Counted from the stretch's first letter, positions 14,468 to 22,373 are shown. The stretch: 23,932 nt of DNA from JBOFCO01 sp051646105 (GCA_051646105.1 JBOFCO010000233.1:1-23932), one strand, 5' to 3'. Program-made: numbers and translations. The notes: generated by a model from the sequence alone, not told the origin.

Positions 14468-15643
14468 ATGACCAATGTCGTTATCGTCTCGGCCGCCCGT
14501 ACTGCCGTCGGCAGTTTCAACGGCTCTTTCGCCGCAACCCCCGCCCATGATCTTGGCGCGGCGGTCATCGAAGCGGTCGTCGCCCGCGCCGGGATCGACA
14601 AGGCAGAGGTTTCGGAAACCATTCTGGGGCAGGTGCTGACCGCCGGTCAGGGCCAGAACCCCGCGCGGCAGGCGCATATCAAGGCGGGTCTGCCCAAGGA
14701 AGGCTCGGCCTGGTCGATCAATCAGGTCTGTGGATCGGGGCTGCGCGCCGTGGCGCTGGCCGCCCAACATGTGCAGCTTGGCGATTCCGCCATCGTCGTC
14801 GCGGGCGGGCAGGAAAGCATGTCGCTGTCCCCCCATGTCGCGCATCTGCGCGCCGGTCAGAAGATGGGTGACATGAATTTCATCGACTCGATGATCCGCG
14901 ACGGCTTGTGGGATGCGTTCAACGGTTATCACATGGGCCAGACCGCTGAAAATGTTGCCAACCAATGGCAGATCAGCCGCGACATGCAGGATGCTTTTGC
15001 CGTGGCCAGCCAGAACAAGGCCGAGGCAGCGCAGAAGGCCGGAAAATTCGCGGATGAAATCATCCCGTTCATCGTCAAGACCCGCAAGGGTGACATCACC
15101 GTGGATGCCGACGAATATATCCGCCACGGTGCAACGCTGGATGCCATGGCCAAGCTGAAACCCGCCTTTGCCAAGGAAGGTTCGGTGACGGCCGGCAATG
15201 CCTCTGGCCTGAACGACGGTGCGGCCGCCGTGCTGGTGATGACAGAGGCAGAGGCCGCGAAACGAGGGCTGAAGCCGCTGGCGCGCATCGCCTCCTATGC
15301 CACCGCCGGGCTTGATCCTTCGATCATGGGCGTTGGCCCGATCCATGCCAGCAGGAAGGCGTTGGAAAAGGCCGGATGGAAAGCAGCCGATCTTGACCTG
15401 ATCGAGGCGAACGAGGCCTTTGCCGCGCAAGCCTGCGCGGTGAACAAGGACATGGGTTGGGATACCGCGCGTGTGAATGTGAACGGCGGCGCGATCGCCA
15501 TCGGTCACCCGATCGGCGCATCTGGCGCACGTATCCTGAACACGCTGCTTTTTGAAATGCAGCGCAGCGGCGCGAACAAGGGCCTCGCCACCCTGTGCAT
15601 CGGTGGCGGCATGGGTGTGGCCATGTGCCTGGAACGCGCCTGA
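14468..15643 (+). CDS. phaA: Acetyl-CoA acetyltransferase (beta-ketothiolase)
   Basis: The 391-residue biosynthetic thiolase condenses two acetyl-CoA to acetoacetyl-CoA, the first step of polyhydroxybutyrate synthesis. The active residues are Cys88 in INQVCGSGLRA, His347 in AIGHPIGASGARI and Cys377 in TLCIGGGMG; the N-terminus MTNVVIVSAARTAVGSFNGS is typical. I chose the ATG at 14468, which follows AGGGAGAG; an upstream in-frame start would add a basic unrelated leader. It is followed by phaB after 100 bases, with a strong hairpin between them. The same enzyme type also serves ketone-body and ethylmalonyl-CoA routes, but the phaB neighbour argues for PHB. Confidence 0.95.
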   Translation: MTNVVIVSAARTAVGSFNGSFAATPAHDLGAAVIEAVVARAGIDKAEVSETILGQVLTAGQGQNPARQAHIKAGLPKEGSAWSINQVCGSGLRAVALAAQHVQLGDSAIVVAGGQESMSLSPHVAHLRAGQKMGDMNFIDSMIRDGLWDAFNGYHMGQTAENVANQWQISRDMQDAFAVASQNKAEAAQKAGKFADEIIPFIVKTRKGDITVDADEYIRHGATLDAMAKLKPAFAKEGSVTAGNASGLNDGAAAVLVMTEAEAAKRGLKPLARIASYATAGLDPSIMGVGPIHASRKALEKAGWKAADLDLIEANEAFAAQACAVNKDMGWDTARVNVNGGAIAIGHPIGASGARILNTLLFEMQRSGANKGLATLCIGGGMGVAMCLERA

Positions 15644-15666
15644 TATTTTCTTCGCAATCGCAGCAT

Positions 15667-15702
15667 CCGGTGCGCAATATTATTGCGCACCGGTTTTCTT
15701 TT
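15667..15702 (+). terminator. Strong intrinsic terminator between phaA and phaB
   Basis: CCGGTGCGCAAT (15667-15678), loop ATT, and ATTGCGCACCGG (15682-15693) form a perfect 12-bp stem followed at once by TTTTCTTTT. This is a textbook Rho-independent terminator on the plus strand, 23 bases after the phaA stop. Confidence 0.9.
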
Positions 15703-15743
15703 GGCTAACAGGATTCCAACGCCACTGAACGACGGGAGGAATC

Positions 15744-16469
15744 ATGGCCAGAGTTGCACTTGTTACGGGCGGATCGCGCGGGATCGGGGCGGCAATCTCG
15801 GTTGCGCTGAAAGCCGCAGGCTACAAGGTCGCTGCCAACTATGCCGGCAATGACGAGGCCGCCGCCGCTTTCACCAAGAAAACCGGCATTCCGACTTTCA
15901 AGTGGTCAGTGGCCGACTATGATGCCTGCGCCGCCGGTATCGCCAAGATCGAGGCTGAGGTCGGCCCTGTGGACGTGCTGGTGAACAACGCGGGCATCAC
16001 CCGTGACGCCATGTTCCACAAGATGACCCCCCAGCAGTGGAAAGAGGTTGTCGATACCAACCTGACCGGCCTGTTCAACATGACCCATCCGCTGTGGTCC
16101 GGCATGCGTGACCGTAAATTCGGCCGCGTGATCAACATTTCCTCGGTCAATGGCCAGAAAGGGCAGGCTGGGCAGGCCAACTATTCTGCGGCCAAGGCCG
16201 GCGACATCGGCTTTACGCGCGCACTGGCGCAGGAAGGTGCGCGCGCTGGCATCACCGTCAACGCCATCTGCCCCGGCTATATCGCTACGGAAATGGTCAA
16301 GGCTATCGATGAAAAGGTGCTGGCGGAACGCATCATCCCGCAGATCCCGGTCGGTCGTCTGGGCGAGCCCGAGGAAATCGCGCGCGCGGTGGTTTTCCTG
16401 GCCTCTGACGATGCCGGTTTCGTCACCGGGTCAACAATTTCGGCAAACGGCGGTCAGTTCTTCGGCTGA
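15744..16469 (+). CDS. phaB: Acetoacetyl-CoA reductase
   Basis: The 241-residue short-chain dehydrogenase has the NADPH-binding TGGSRGIG (8-15), NNAG (81-84), and the catalytic Ser134, Tyr147 and Lys151 (YSAAK). The end STISANGGQFF and NAICPGYIATEMVKA are typical for PhaB, which resembles FabG but reduces acetoacetyl-CoA to (R)-3-hydroxybutyryl-CoA. Placement behind phaA supports that reading. A GGGAGGA site lies four bases before the ATG. The PHB synthase gene is not in the window. It is followed by its own terminator. Confidence 0.93.
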   Translation: MARVALVTGGSRGIGAAISVALKAAGYKVAANYAGNDEAAAAFTKKTGIPTFKWSVADYDACAAGIAKIEAEVGPVDVLVNNAGITRDAMFHKMTPQQWKEVVDTNLTGLFNMTHPLWSGMRDRKFGRVINISSVNGQKGQAGQANYSAAKAGDIGFTRALAQEGARAGITVNAICPGYIATEMVKAIDEKVLAERIIPQIPVGRLGEPEEIARAVVFLASDDAGFVTGSTISANGGQFFG

Positions 16470-16486
16470 CCGGTCGCCATCACGGC

Positions 16487-16518
16487 AAAGGCCGGTTTTT
16501 GGACCGGCCTTTTTCTTT
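16487..16518 (+). terminator. Intrinsic terminator after phaB
   Basis: AAAGGCCGGT (16487-16496), loop TTTTGG, and ACCGGCCTTT (16503-16512) form a perfect 10-bp stem continuing into a T-rich run (TTTTTCTTT from 16510). It lies 18 bases after the phaB stop and separates the pha genes from the exporter gene. Confidence 0.88.
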
Positions 16519-16533
16519 GCCCCTTGCCCCCGC

Positions 16534-16545
16534 CCGGAATTCCGG
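16534..16545. promoter_or_regulatory. 12-base perfect palindrome before the exporter gene
   Basis: CCGGAATTCCGG is a perfect palindrome with no spacer, ending 13 bases before the exporter ATG. It has no loop, so it is a possible operator and not a terminator. It could also be chance. Confidence 0.25.
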
Positions 16546-16558
16546 CAAAACCCTTGGC

Positions 16559-17431
16559 ATGACCCGTTCCCGCGCGACGATCATCGGCTTTTCCGCGATC
16601 CTGATGTGGTCGCTTCTGGCCCTGCTGACCAAGGGGACAGAGCCGGTTCCCCCCCTGTTGCTGAATGTCCTGACCTTTGGCACCGGCGGGCTGATCGGGC
16701 TTGTCTGGCTGCTGGCCAGCGGGCAGACCGCCGCGCTTCGCAAGGTGCCGCTACGCGTCTATGCTTTTGGCACGGCGGGGCTGTTCGGCTATCATTTCCT
16801 GTATTTCAGCGCCCTGCGCATGGCTCCGGTGGCCGAAGCCGGTCTGATCGCCTATCTCTGGCCGCTGTTCATCGTGCTTCTGTCGGGCCTGCTGCCCGGC
16901 GAACGGCTAGCCGCGCGGCACGTGGTGGGTGCGCTGGCCGCCTTTGCCGGGGCAGCGCTGATCGTCTTGCGCAAGGGCGCTGCCTTTGATGCGACCGCCC
17001 TGCCCGGTTTCGTTCTTGCCTTCCTGTGCGCTGTCACATGGGCTGTCTATTCCGTGGCGTCGCGACGCATGGGCAACGTGCCGACTGCGGCTGTTGTGGT
17101 CTTTTGCCTGGCGACGGCAGTGCTGTCCGTTCCCGCCCATCTGGCCATGGAAACGACAGTCTGGCCGACCAGCCCCATCGGGTGGCTGTCCATCGCCTTG
17201 CTGGGCATCGGGCCGGTAGGTGCGGCCTTTTTCACTTGGGATATCGGCATGAAAAAAGGCGACATCCAGTTGCTGGGCGTCGCCTCTTATGCCGCGCCGC
17301 TGCTGTCGACGCTGGCGCTGATCGCTGCGGGTCACGCCACACCAGACCTCACGCTGGGCGCTGCCGCCCTGCTGATTGCAGGTGGCGCCCTGTTCGCGGC
17401 ACGACAGCCAAAGGTCCGCCGCAATCCTTGA
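16559..17431 (+). CDS. EamA-family (YddG-like) DMT exporter
   Basis: The 290-residue protein has about ten hydrophobic segments in two EamA repeats, the drug/metabolite transporter layout of the inner membrane. GLIAYLWPLFIVLLSGLLPG (about 92-111) and the second-half stretches AAFFTWDIGMKKGDIQLLG then ASYAAPLLSTL resemble the E. coli aromatic amino acid exporter YddG (NYLWP, AWNVGILHGN, SYFTPVLSS), so it may export an amino acid or similar metabolite; the substrate is inference. I took the ATG at 16559; a TTG at 16499 would put the start inside the phaB terminator. There is no obvious ribosome binding site before this ATG, so a leaderless or weakly translated message is possible. Confidence 0.85.
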   Translation: MTRSRATIIGFSAILMWSLLALLTKGTEPVPPLLLNVLTFGTGGLIGLVWLLASGQTAALRKVPLRVYAFGTAGLFGYHFLYFSALRMAPVAEAGLIAYLWPLFIVLLSGLLPGERLAARHVVGALAAFAGAALIVLRKGAAFDATALPGFVLAFLCAVTWAVYSVASRRMGNVPTAAVVVFCLATAVLSVPAHLAMETTVWPTSPIGWLSIALLGIGPVGAAFFTWDIGMKKGDIQLLGVASYAAPLLSTLALIAAGHATPDLTLGAAALLIAGGALFAARQPKVRRNP

Positions 17432-17465
17432 CGGCAGACCCGCAGGCCGTTGCGATATGTTCCGG

Positions 17466-17633
17466 TCAGACCTGTGTCAGTTTTGCGATTTCCTCTTTCA
17501 ACCGCAGTTTCTGTTTTTTCAGTTCGGCAATATGCAGATCGTTTCCGCCAGGGCTGCGCTGTTCCTGTTCAACCTGTTCGGAAAGATTTTGGTGGCGTTT
17601 GCGAAGCTCGTGCAAATGCGAAGTCAGGCTCAC
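17466..17633 (-). CDS. YdcH/DUF465 family small protein
   Basis: I found this gene by translating the minus strand by hand: a GTG at 17633 with AAGGAG about seven bases upstream opens a 55-residue protein. It begins MSLTSHLHELRKRHQNLSEQ, continues VEQEQRSPGGNDLHIAELKKQ and ends KLRLKEEIAKLTQV, the pattern of DUF465 (YdcH): two charged helices around a Pro/Gly turn. It should be a small cytoplasmic helical hairpin or coiled coil; no function is established for the family. It converges on the exporter gene with 34 bases between, and lies 110 bases downstream of the methyltransferase gene, a gap holding a 9-bp dyad, so it probably has its own promoter. Confidence 0.9.
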   Translation of the reverse strand: MSLTSHLHELRKRHQNLSEQVEQEQRSPGGNDLHIAELKKQKLRLKEEIAKLTQV

Positions 17634-17675
17634 TTTCGTCTCCTTCTTTCATGTTGCCGCAAGGGATAGTCCACC

Positions 17676-17700
17676 ACAGATGACGAGTCGTGTCATCTGT
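17676..17700. promoter_or_regulatory. 9-bp dyad upstream of the YdcH-like gene
   Basis: ACAGATGAC (17676-17684) and GTCATCTGT (17692-17700) form a perfect 9-bp inverted repeat around a 7-base centre, 43 bases before the GTG of the small gene. Neither strand has a T run after it, so it is a candidate operator or leader hairpin more than a terminator; a weak ATGACA (-35) overlaps one arm on the minus strand. Confidence 0.45.
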
Positions 17701-17743
17701 CTGTTTCAATGCTTTCACAAGAATTCCTCTCAACGCAAGGTTG

Positions 17744-18508
17744 TTATGGTCGCAATTGCAGGGAGGCGCCCTCGCGCAGTACCGACCGGGCGATGGCGCT
17801 GAAATTCTCGGCATCGCCGGGATGATGTGCCCCGGCATGAACCACCAGCGGTGGCAACAGCACCAGTGGGCCACGCGCGCCCTTGCGCGCCTGCACGATA
17901 ACCCTGCGCGCGGGTTTGCCCATGCGCGGGGCCAGCGGCAGCACATGAATCGCCCCCGTAGGACCATTCAGCGCTGCCAGCACGTCGCCCAACCTGTCCG
18001 CGGCCTGAATTACCGTCAACCAACCACCTGGCCGCAGCCGCCGCAGGCCGGCGGAAAGCCAGTCGCACAGGGGCAGCGCCTCGCGCAGGGCGATTTCCCG
18101 GCCAACGTCCCGGGCAGCCGACCCGCCCGCAAAGGTGTAATAGGGCGGATTGCTCATGACGTGATCGAAGCTTTCACCGCGCAGTTCGACCGGCATCGCG
18201 GCAATATCTCCCTGCACAATATCCATCGCGATCCCGTTGCGGGCCGCATTGCGCAGGGCCAGTCCGGCATAGTCCTCCTGCAACTCCAGCCCGGTCAGGC
18301 GCAGGCCCTGCACCCTTGTGGCCAGGCACAGGCTGGCCACGCCCGCCCCGCAGCCGAGTTCCAGAACAGTTTCCCCCTGCTGTGCCGGAACCGCTGCCGC
18401 CAGGAACACCGGATCGGTTGCCGCTCGGTAGCCTTCTCTCGGCTGAAGAACCGCCAGCCTTCCGCCCAGAAAGCCGTCATCGCTAAGCTGATCATCGGAA
18501 AAGCCCAT
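17744..18508 (-). CDS. TrmN6-like N6-adenine methyltransferase
   Basis: The product is 254 residues from the ATG at 18508; the frame is open further but that part overlaps the DUF2007 gene. It has a class I SAM-binding motif VLELGCGAG (48-56), an acidic motif II (GLELQ, 73-77), and NPPY (120-123), the mark of enzymes methylating exocyclic amino groups. DDGFLGGRLAVLQPREGYRAATDPVFLAA near the N-terminus is typical of the COG4123 group, whose E. coli member TrmN6 modifies A37 of tRNA-Val1. That substrate is likely but unproven here. The gene begins one base after the DUF2007 stop, so the two are coupled. Confidence 0.85.
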   Translation of the reverse strand: MGFSDDQLSDDGFLGGRLAVLQPREGYRAATDPVFLAAAVPAQQGETVLELGCGAGVASLCLATRVQGLRLTGLELQEDYAGLALRNAARNGIAMDIVQGDIAAMPVELRGESFDHVMSNPPYYTFAGGSAARDVGREIALREALPLCDWLSAGLRRLRPGGWLTVIQAADRLGDVLAALNGPTGAIHVLPLAPRMGKPARRVIVQARKGARGPLVLLPPLVVHAGAHHPGDAENFSAIARSVLREGASLQLRP

Positions 18509-18509
18509 A

Positions 18510-18725
18510 TCAGGCCGCCGGTTCCATCCCGTGATCGCGCAGGATGGCGCTGGCCCGGAAATGGTCCGCATCACGCACCATCAACCGGCGCGGCAACATG
18601 CCCATGCTGCCTTCCAGTACGCTCATGTGGACGTCCAGCGGAAACAGGTCTATACCCTCGCCCTTGAGGATTGCGGTGACAAAGGCGATTTCCGTCGCGT
18701 CGTTGGTGCTGAGCAGGATTCTCAT
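18510..18725 (-). CDS. DUF2007 domain small protein
   Basis: The 71-residue protein (MRILLSTNDATEIAFVTAIL at the start, then LFPLDVHMSVLEGSMGMLPRRLMVRD) matches DUF2007: a small alpha/beta fold once labelled putative signal-transducing protein, of unknown role. I chose the ATG at 18725 because the fold begins there; the longer open frame is antisense to the polyprenyl synthase. No ribosome binding site precedes it, but a good promoter-like pair ends just upstream, which suggests a leaderless transcript. It is the first gene of a two-gene unit with the methyltransferase. Confidence 0.8.
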   Translation of the reverse strand: MRILLSTNDATEIAFVTAILKGEGIDLFPLDVHMSVLEGSMGMLPRRLMVRDADHFRASAILRDHGMEPAA

Positions 18726-18731
18726 TTCGCA

Positions 18732-18759
18732 ATTATCCGACAGGCTTCCCGCTTGTCGA
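18732..18759 (-). promoter_or_regulatory. Candidate promoter of the DUF2007-methyltransferase unit
   Basis: On the minus strand TCGACA (18759-18754, five of six) and GATAAT (18737-18732, five of six) are 16 bases apart. The expected start of transcription, about seven bases after the -10, falls on the A of the DUF2007 ATG (18725). Confidence 0.5.
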
Positions 18760-18777
18760 GCAGGATGACACCGAAGC

Positions 18778-19782
18778 ATGGGTCTGGACGAAGCCAATCG
18801 CAAACCGCAGGACGCGCTTGCCGAGATGCTGTCGGATGACATGACCGCCGTTGACGCGATGATCCGCACACGGATGGCATCGGAACATGCGCCCCGCATC
18901 CCCGAGGTGACCGCCCATCTGATCGGCGCGGGCGGCAAAAGACTGCGCCCCATGCTGACATTGGCCGCATCGCGGATGTGCGGTTATGGTCAGGGTGACA
19001 GCCATGTTCTGCTCGCGGCAGCGGTGGAGTTCATCCACTCTGCAACGCTGCTGCACGACGATGTGGTGGATGAATCACAAAAACGCCGGGGCAGGCCCAC
19101 CGCCAACCTGCTGTGGGACAACAAGTCATCGGTGCTGGTCGGGGATTATCTTTTCGCCCGGTCTTTCCAGATGATGGTCGAAACCGGGCATCTGCGCGTT
19201 CTGGATATTCTTGCCAATGCCTCTGCCACCATCACCGAAGGCGAGGTGCTGCAACTGACCGCCGCGCAGGATCTGCGCACGGATGAGGCGCTGTATCTGA
19301 AGGTGGTGCGCGGCAAGACGGCAGCATTGTTTTCTGCGGCGACAGAGGCCGGTGCGGTCGTCGCCGCCGCGCCGCCGCAACATGTCGAAGCGCTGCGGAT
19401 TTATGGCGATGCGCTAGGCATTGCCTTCCAGATTGCAGACGATGTGCTGGATTATGCCGGCACCGCCGCGCAGATCGGCAAGAACGTGGGTGACGATTTT
19501 CGTGAAAGGAAGCTGACGCTGCCGGTCATCATAGCCGTCGCTGCGGCCGATACGAATGAACGCGCCTTCTGGCAGCGCACGATCGAAAAGGGCGACCAGC
19601 GCGAGGGCGATCTTGAAACCGCAATGGAAATCCTTGCGCGCCATGACGCCATAGCACTGGCACAGGCCAAGGCGCGTGGCTGGGCGGATATCGCCCGTAA
19701 CGCGCTATCTGCCCTGCCGCCGCATCCTTTGCGCGATCTTCTGGATGCTCTGGCAGATTACGTCGTGTCGCGGGCCAGCTGA
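18778..19782 (+). CDS. Long-chain polyprenyl diphosphate synthase (ubiquinone side chain)
   Basis: The 334-residue enzyme is a trans-isoprenyl diphosphate synthase with GAGGKRLRP (50-58), the first Asp-rich motif DDVVD (94-98), GDYLFARSF (122-130), GKTAALF (179-185) and the second motif DDVLD (221-225). Residues before the first motif (SATLLHDD) are small, as in long-chain enzymes. In Rhodobacterales, whose main quinone is ubiquinone-10, it is probably decaprenyl diphosphate synthase, adding isopentenyl units to an allylic primer for the quinone tail; the exact chain length cannot be read from sequence. It is a single gene divergent from DUF2007 by 52 bases and convergent with ispE, 16 bases apart. 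Confidence 0.92.
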   Translation: MGLDEANRKPQDALAEMLSDDMTAVDAMIRTRMASEHAPRIPEVTAHLIGAGGKRLRPMLTLAASRMCGYGQGDSHVLLAAAVEFIHSATLLHDDVVDESQKRRGRPTANLLWDNKSSVLVGDYLFARSFQMMVETGHLRVLDILANASATITEGEVLQLTAAQDLRTDEALYLKVVRGKTAALFSAATEAGAVVAAAPPQHVEALRIYGDALGIAFQIADDVLDYAGTAAQIGKNVGDDFRERKLTLPVIIAVAAADTNERAFWQRTIEKGDQREGDLETAMEILARHDAIALAQAKARGWADIARNALSALPPHPLRDLLDALADYVVSRAS

Positions 19783-19798
19783 TCGCACGATACGCCAT

Positions 19799-20635
19799 TC
19801 AGACCAGCGCAGCACTGCTTTGCACCCACCATGCAGGTTCCGCCCGGTGCAGGTTTCGCGCTGCCGCGTCCGATTGATCCCTGCAGGAAAATATGCCGAA
19901 GCAGGTGGCACCAGACCCCGACATGCGCGCCAGCAGGCAACCCGGCTGCGCTGCGAGTGCGTCACAAACACCGGATATGACCGGCAACAGCCTTTCGGCA
20001 GGCGGCTGAAGATCGTTGCGGCAGTCGCGCAGGAATGACGCCAGTTCAATGGCATCCGGAAATGCACTGACCTCTGGCATTGCGGCACCGAAACACCCGG
20101 AAAGCGCGTGGAACACATCAGGGGTGGCAATGCCCCGGTTCGGGTTCGCCAGAACCATCCAGAATTCGGGCAGCGGCGGAACATCCGCCAGATGTTCGCC
20201 TATTCCCGTCATCCGCGCCGGTCGCGCGGTCAGACACACAGGCACATCCGCGCCCAGCGTTGCCAGTGATGCCGTATCGGGCAGCCGCGCGGACCACATC
20301 CGCGACAACACCCGCAAGGCCGCCGCCGCATCCGACGATCCGCCGCCGATACCCGATGCGACCGGCAGATGCTTTTCCAACACAATCCGTGCACCCATGC
20401 CAGCGTTCAGCAGTTGCGCCGCGCGCAGGACAAGGTTGTCAGACGCGGCGACCAATGCCCCCGCCATCGGCCCCGTGATCTGCAGATCCAGTCTTTCGTC
20501 CGGTTGTGCGGTGATCCGGTCCCCCACACCGGCAAAGACCACCAGACTGTCGAGCAGATGATACCCATCTGCCCTGCGTCCGGTCACATGCAGGGTCAGG
20601 TTGATCTTGGCCGGGGCAAAGCCGTCATTCGTCAT
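19799..20635 (-). CDS. ispE: 4-Diphosphocytidyl-2-C-methyl-D-erythritol kinase
   Basis: The 278-residue GHMP kinase phosphorylates CDP-methylerythritol in the MEP isoprenoid pathway. APAKINLTLHVTGRRADGYH (7-26) is the family start with the catalytic Lys10; the ATP loop is PVASGIGGGSSDAAA (91-105) and the catalytic Asp is Asp130 in LGADVPVCL; ARMSGSGATCFGIF closes the fold. I set the start at the ATG at 20635, which gives the standard N-terminus. This ATG lies inside the last codons of the TPR gene (11-base overlap), so translation is likely coupled. Its product pool ultimately feeds enzymes such as the neighbouring polyprenyl synthase. Confidence 0.95.
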   Translation of the reverse strand: MTNDGFAPAKINLTLHVTGRRADGYHLLDSLVVFAGVGDRITAQPDERLDLQITGPMAGALVAASDNLVLRAAQLLNAGMGARIVLEKHLPVASGIGGGSSDAAAALRVLSRMWSARLPDTASLATLGADVPVCLTARPARMTGIGEHLADVPPLPEFWMVLANPNRGIATPDVFHALSGCFGAAMPEVSAFPDAIELASFLRDCRNDLQPPAERLLPVISGVCDALAAQPGCLLARMSGSGATCFGIFSCRDQSDAAARNLHRAEPAWWVQSSAALV

Positions 20636-22373
20636 TCTTGCTGACGGCAAGCGGCTTGGCCCCTTCTTCGGCAAGAACCGCGTCCAGACCCACTTCCAGC
20701 TTGCGGCGGATACGGTCCGCATCCGTCTCTGTCGGATCAAAGGACAGCGCCCGCCGCCACTGGAAAACCGCCTCCACCTTGCGGTCCACGGCCCACAGCA
20801 CATCGCCCAGATGATCGTTCACGATGGGATCGGTCGGTTCCAGCGATGCCGCGCGTTCCATATGGGTGACCGCTTCCTGATAGCGGCCCATGCGGTAAAA
20901 CGCCCATCCCAGACTGTCTGTGATATACCCATCATCGGGCCGCGCCGCGACGGCGCGGGTGATCATCGTCAGCGCTTCGTCAAGGTTCTGGTTCAGCTCC
21001 AGAAACGAATAGCCCAGATAATTCAGCACCTGTGGCTGGTTGGGCGCCAGTTCCAGCGCGCGGCGCAGGTCTGCCTCGGCCTCGGGCCAGCGCTTTTCAC
21101 GCTCATGGGTGATGCCGCGCGCGAAATAGATCGGCCATTGGCCGGGCTGCGGCGCCTTGAACAGGGCGATGGCACGATCATAGGCCTGTGTGGATTCCGC
21201 GTAGCGTTCCTCGCGCCGCAGCAGGTCACCAAGCGTGATATGCACGGCGGGAATCTGTGCATGGCTTTTGGAAAGCTGTTCCAGAACCTCGATCGCCGCA
21301 TCTGTCCGGTCTGCCTTGATCAGCACATTCGCACGACCAAGTTCAGCAACGTGGAAAGACGGATCCTCGCGTGGCACAAGGTTGTAGGTCTCGTTGGCCA
21401 GATCGAACTGCTGCATCGCTTCCAGAGTGCCTGCCGACATCAGCGTCGCGTCGATCAGGTCAGGACGCAGATATTGCGCAATCCGGGAATAGACCAGAAC
21501 TGTCACCGGCTCTGCATCGTTCGAAAGGGCGGAAGCCACCGAAAAGAACACCTCGGCCATGCCGTCGCGCGGGGCACGCACAACGTCAAAGGGTAGGGTT
21601 TCGCCCGCTTCAAGCCGTTTGCGCAGGGCCATCAGTGCCGGATCGCCATCGCCCGTCACCACATCTGTCACACCATCAATCAGCTTCATCGCCTCGGCAT
21701 TGCGCTCAAGCTGGCTCAGCACCTCGGCATGGGCAGTAATGCCCCGCCGCGTGGCGCGCAGGGGCCCGGCCTCGTCCCCCGACAGGATACGGTCCGCGCC
21801 CTCGAAATCACCGACGGATGCCAGTGCCAGCGCCTTGTGATAAAGACCAAGGGACTTGAGCCCCTCTTCGGCGGCAAAGGCATCGAAGGCGGCCAGCGCC
21901 TCGGACATCTTGCCCTGCCCGACAAGCACCCAGGCACGGGCGATGCCATCAATCAGCGGCCCGGCAGAGGCCCCGTTATCCATCAGCGCCAGTCCGCCCG
22001 ACCAGTCTTCGGCGGCTGCGGCGCGGGCCAGCAGCGTCATCGACGCGATCTGGCTGGGATTGCCCATGCCTTGCAACTGCTCCGCCGTCACGCCTGCGGA
22101 ATCCATGTCGCCAACGGCCAGATAGGCCAGCGTGGCGTTTTCAAGCAGCTCCGTATTTTCGGGATCGAAGGTCAGCGCCCTGGCAAAATAGCCGGTCGCA
22201 GCCCGGTAATCGGACGCGATGCTGGCTTGGCGGGCAGCAAGATATGCCCCGGCATCCTCTTTCCGGGTCTCTGTCTCCTGCGCGGGCACGGGTGCGGCCA
22301 GCAGGGTCAGCGCCGGAAGCGCAAGACAAAGTTGGCGGAGTCTGCTGGCAGTGCAGCGGGCAGGGCGGTTCAC
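20625..22373 (-). CDS. Exported TPR-repeat protein upstream of ispE
   Basis: I prefer the GTG at 22373, which has AAAGGA eight bases before it and gives a normal Sec signal (RLRQLCLALPALTLLAAPVPAQE, cut after PAQ or nearby); an ATG at 22418 would add 15 residues but has no site. The protein is then 582 residues, made of roughly ten TPR-like helical pairs, irregular in the first half and clear in the second: YFARALTFDPENTELLENAT, AEADLRRALELAPNQPQVLN, YLGYSFLELNQNLDEALTMI and AVTHMERAASLEPTDPIVND. The periplasm is the expected location. TPR proteins hold complexes together, so the partner is what matters, and it is unknown. The C-terminal repeat block resembles TPR proteins found before lolB-ispE in other proteobacteria. 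It overlaps ispE by 11 bases. Confidence 0.85.
   Translation of the reverse strand: MNRPARCTASRLRQLCLALPALTLLAAPVPAQETETRKEDAGAYLAARQASIASDYRAATGYFARALTFDPENTELLENATLAYLAVGDMDSAGVTAEQLQGMGNPSQIASMTLLARAAAAEDWSGGLALMDNGASAGPLIDGIARAWVLVGQGKMSEALAAFDAFAAEEGLKSLGLYHKALALASVGDFEGADRILSGDEAGPLRATRRGITAHAEVLSQLERNAEAMKLIDGVTDVVTGDGDPALMALRKRLEAGETLPFDVVRAPRDGMAEVFFSVASALSNDAEPVTVLVYSRIAQYLRPDLIDATLMSAGTLEAMQQFDLANETYNLVPREDPSFHVAELGRANVLIKADRTDAAIEVLEQLSKSHAQIPAVHITLGDLLRREERYAESTQAYDRAIALFKAPQPGQWPIYFARGITHEREKRWPEAEADLRRALELAPNQPQVLNYLGYSFLELNQNLDEALTMITRAVAARPDDGYITDSLGWAFYRMGRYQEAVTHMERAASLEPTDPIVNDHLGDVLWAVDRKVEAVFQWRRALSFDPTETDADRIRRKLEVGLDAVLAEEGAKPLAVSKNDE

Noticed and set aside
14426..15508. 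A 360-codon minus-strand frame across phaA.
   Set aside because: Shadow of phaA, whose catalytic Cys, His and Cys are all in the plus-strand frame.
17690..18667. A 325-codon plus-strand frame.
   Set aside because: Antisense to the TrmN6-like gene, which has SAM and NPPY motifs in the other direction.
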